Shown one piece after another: positions 62,329-64,000 of a stretch of DNA of 64,000 nucleotides (position 1 is its first letter; each line of letters opens with the position of its first letter). This DNA is from Pseudomonadota bacterium. GTDB taxonomy: Bacteria > Desulfobacterota > Desulfobacteria > Desulfobacterales > Desulfobacteraceae. Location: the NCBI GenBank assembly GCA_018821535.1, contig JAHJLV010000030.1:61653-125652 (forward strand). Reading direction: 5' to 3'. The position numbers and the translations under genes are program-made. The notes below the pieces were generated by a model. It was given only the letters and a program-made list of their open reading frames with translations, made no database searches and was not told where the DNA came from.

Positions 62329-63732
62329 ATGGATCAATCAAAAAAAATCATTGTAATTGGAGGTGGCCCTGCCGGGCTTACCGCTGCTTATGACAGTGCG
62401 AAACGAAATATTGAAACCATCTGTTTTGAGGCAGATAATATGGTAGGCGGTATCAGTCGCACGGTTGAACGCAATGGTTTTCGATTTGATATTGGCGGAC
62501 ATCGATTTTTTTCAAAAATTCAAAAGGTGAATAATTTATGGGATGAGGTATTGGGAGAAGATTTTCTGCTTCGTCCCCGACTTTCACGAATATTTTATAA
62601 TGGTTCTTTTTTTAATTACCCACTGCAGGCCTCAAATGCCCTCTTCGGATTAGGAATATTTAATTCCATGGTCATTGGTTGCAGCTATTTGAAATCCCGC
62701 CTTTTTCCGATCCTTCCTGAAGACAATTTTGAACAATGGGTTTCTAATCGTTTTGGTTTTAAACTCTATGATACTTTTTTTAAAACCTATACAGAAAAAG
62801 TGTGGGGCATTGACTGCCGTCAAATAAGGGCTGAATGGGCAGCACAGCGCATTAAGGGTTTGTCGCTTTGGAGTGCTGTACTGAACGCCTTGTTCAACAA
62901 GAGAACATCCATCAAAACGTTAATTGATGAGTTCCATTATCCAAGGCTTGGTCCCGGGCAAATGTATGAAACCATGGCTGACAAGGCTGTTGCCTTAGGT
63001 GCAACTCTTAAACTAAACCACCATGTAAAAAGACTTCATCATCAAGATGGAAGAATCCTATCTGCTGTGGTGAATAGTTCAGATAGTGAAATCTGTGAAA
63101 AAGGAACGCATTTTATCTCTACCATGCCAATTACCCAATTAATCACAAGCTTGCGCCCTGCTCCACCAGCGAATGTACTTGATGCGGCAAAAGCGCTTCG
63201 TTATAGAGCGCTGCTTACCATCAACCTGATGATAGACGAACCTCAGCAGCTTCCCGATACCTGGATTTATGTCCATGATCCAAATGTAAAAATGGGAAGA
63301 ATTCAGTGCTTTGCCAACTGGAGCCCCCATATGGTACCTGATAACAAATCTTCTCTGGGTTTGGAATATTTCTGCTGGGAAGGAGATGAAATATGGACAA
63401 TGGCGGATAAGGATCTAATTGAACTTGGGAAAAAAGAAATTCAACGCCTTGGCCTGATTGATACCTCTAAAATATTTGATGGCTTCGTGGTCAGGATGCC
63501 AAAATGTTATCCTGTCTATGATGAGGATTATGCCGGGCACATCGAAACCATAAAAAACTACTTGAATGAATTTAAAAACCTCCAGCTCTGCGGACGATAT
63601 GGTCTTTTTAAATATAATAATATGGACCATTCCATCCTAACGGCATTGTATGCCGTTGGCAATGTAATCGGAGAGAATCACAATGTCTGGGCCGTAAATG
63701 CCGACGATGAATATCATGAAGAACACTCTTAA
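62329..63732 (+). CDS. UDP-galactopyranose-mutase-like FAD-dependent oxidoreductase
   Basis: The 467-residue flavoprotein has an ADP-binding fold (IIVIGGGPAGLTAAYDSAKR), a VGGISRTVERNGFRFDIGGHRFFSK segment and a C-terminal GRYGLFKYNNMDHSILTALYA that closes the FAD site. This is the COG1232/GLF-like family, often found near glycosyltransferases. ATG 62329 is chosen because the protein then starts at the FAD motif; in-frame ATGs further upstream would add 30 residues without homology. Its substrate, perhaps a nucleotide sugar, is unknown. Confidence 0.82.
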   Translation: MDQSKKIIVIGGGPAGLTAAYDSAKRNIETICFEADNMVGGISRTVERNGFRFDIGGHRFFSKIQKVNNLWDEVLGEDFLLRPRLSRIFYNGSFFNYPLQASNALFGLGIFNSMVIGCSYLKSRLFPILPEDNFEQWVSNRFGFKLYDTFFKTYTEKVWGIDCRQIRAEWAAQRIKGLSLWSAVLNALFNKRTSIKTLIDEFHYPRLGPGQMYETMADKAVALGATLKLNHHVKRLHHQDGRILSAVVNSSDSEICEKGTHFISTMPITQLITSLRPAPPANVLDAAKALRYRALLTINLMIDEPQQLPDTWIYVHDPNVKMGRIQCFANWSPHMVPDNKSSLGLEYFCWEGDEIWTMADKDLIELGKKEIQRLGLIDTSKIFDGFVVRMPKCYPVYDEDYAGHIETIKNYLNEFKNLQLCGRYGLFKYNNMDHSILTALYAVGNVIGENHNVWAVNADDEYHEEHS

Positions 63733-63791
63733 CCCATCTTTTTTGGATAAAAAAACATAAAAGATGGGTTAAGATGACAAAATGTTTTTTT
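63728..63791 (+). terminator. Rho-independent-like terminator of the flavoprotein gene
   Basis: A perfect 14-base inverted repeat (63728-63741 and 63760-63773) with an 18-base loop starts at the stop codon. Eight T follow about ten bases after the stem, so the U-tract is displaced. It could also serve the minus strand. Confidence 0.55.
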
Positions 63792-63943
63792 TAATCCTTA
63801 TTTTTTCAAGATAGTGGTGAAATACAAACACCCACTGGTGAACAGGCAATACAATGCGTGAAGTTTAATTTTATATCATCAATAAAACTGAACAAATTTT
63901 GTCAAATGAATCGAAAATTCAATGGCAGGCTTAAAAAAACAAA

Positions 63944-64000
63944 TCAGATTTCATATTTATTTTTCACGATTTCCCACGCCCGACCGCAGATCAATCTGGC
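63944..64000 (-). CDS. C-terminal end of a probable glycosyltransferase, truncated by window edge
   Basis: The minus strand is open from the window edge to a TGA at 63946-63944 and reads ARLICGRAWEIVKNKYEI. This resembles the C-terminal helix of GT4 glycosyltransferases (A-R-x-I-C-x3-A-W-x-I-V-x3-Y). Only 18 codons are visible, so the call is tentative. The interval 63792-63943 shows no gene. Confidence 0.4.
   Translation of the reverse strand, partial: ARLICGRAWEIVKNKYEI

Noticed and set aside
1..64000. CRISPR arrays, insertion sequences, prophage or rRNA
   Set aside because: I saw no regularly spaced repeats, transposase frames, phage genes or rRNA motifs. The only recombinase, XerC, is the chromosomal housekeeping type.

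Overview
The window looks like a chromosomal segment of a Gram-negative, probably sulfate-reducing bacterium of the Desulfobacterota (Desulfobacteraceae type, moderate G+C, perhaps near Desulfobacula or Desulfobacter). This rests on gene content and recalled protein flavour: a miaB-DUF4911 pair, an amphi-Trp protein, a NikKLMQO-type nickel/cobalt transporter, a PEP-CTERM protein under a c-di-GMP riboswitch, and a Geobacter-like short pilin. No similarity search was possible, so the genus is an inference. I see no rRNA, CRISPR array, insertion sequence or prophage.

Layout. 1-4.3 kb (+): 5'-truncated rsmB, a PASTA protein, rpe and a B12-binding radical SAM protein. 4.4-4.7 kb (-): a UPF0175 antitoxin-like gene followed by an internally deleted DUF3368 toxin relic. 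4.8-8.1 kb (-): DUF4911, miaB, a SEC-C methionine aminopeptidase with a one-base frameshift, and plsC. 8.2-12.3 kb (+): deaD, recJ and a small unknown gene. 12.3-15.7 kb (-): a nickel/cobalt ECF transporter operon with a palindrome over its predicted start site. 15.9-20.7 kb (-): an operon of a SLOG protein, a rhomboid-DnaJ_C fusion, and ydbH-ynbE-ydbL, an envelope lipid-transport set. 20.8-28.4 kb: HD protein, lone receiver, dynamin-like GTPase with YqgE, manC, an ArsR-methyltransferase fusion with an inverted repeat at its start, and a universal stress protein. 28.6-32.8 kb: hybrid kinase, PAS/HisKA protein without an ATPase domain, and amphi-Trp protein.

33.0-34.1 kb holds the PEP-CTERM gene with its c-di-GMP-I riboswitch and tRNA-Gly/tRNA-Cys. 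34.2-45.4 kb (-) is a long housekeeping run: lipoprotein, coaBC, UDG-like protein, xerC, hslV, hslU, argB, argD, argF, argH, lipoprotein, folK and fsa. 45.6-48.7 kb (-) holds an ABC exporter with a TPR protein, and upstream of it a short Geobacter-type pilin with a PilA-C-like partner and a possible sigma-54 promoter. 49.1-54.6 kb (+) is a Gtr-like glycosylation module: two paralogous polytopic membrane proteins flanking GtrA, then a GtrB-like glycosyltransferase. 54.6-62.0 kb (-) is an AT-rich glycan locus with three GT4 glycosyltransferases, a sulfotransferase, a flippase and a GT-C-like protein. 62.3-63.7 kb (+) encodes a UDP-galactopyranose-mutase-like flavoprotein, and a truncated minus-strand gene runs off the right edge.

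Most interesting points: the short aromatic-rich pilin with its partner next to a glycosylation module; the c-di-GMP riboswitch on a PEP-CTERM protein; the rhomboid-DnaJ_C fusion inside a YdbH-YnbE-YdbL operon; a UDG-family protein without Fe-S cysteines; and a palindrome directly upstream of the ArsR-methyltransferase gene.
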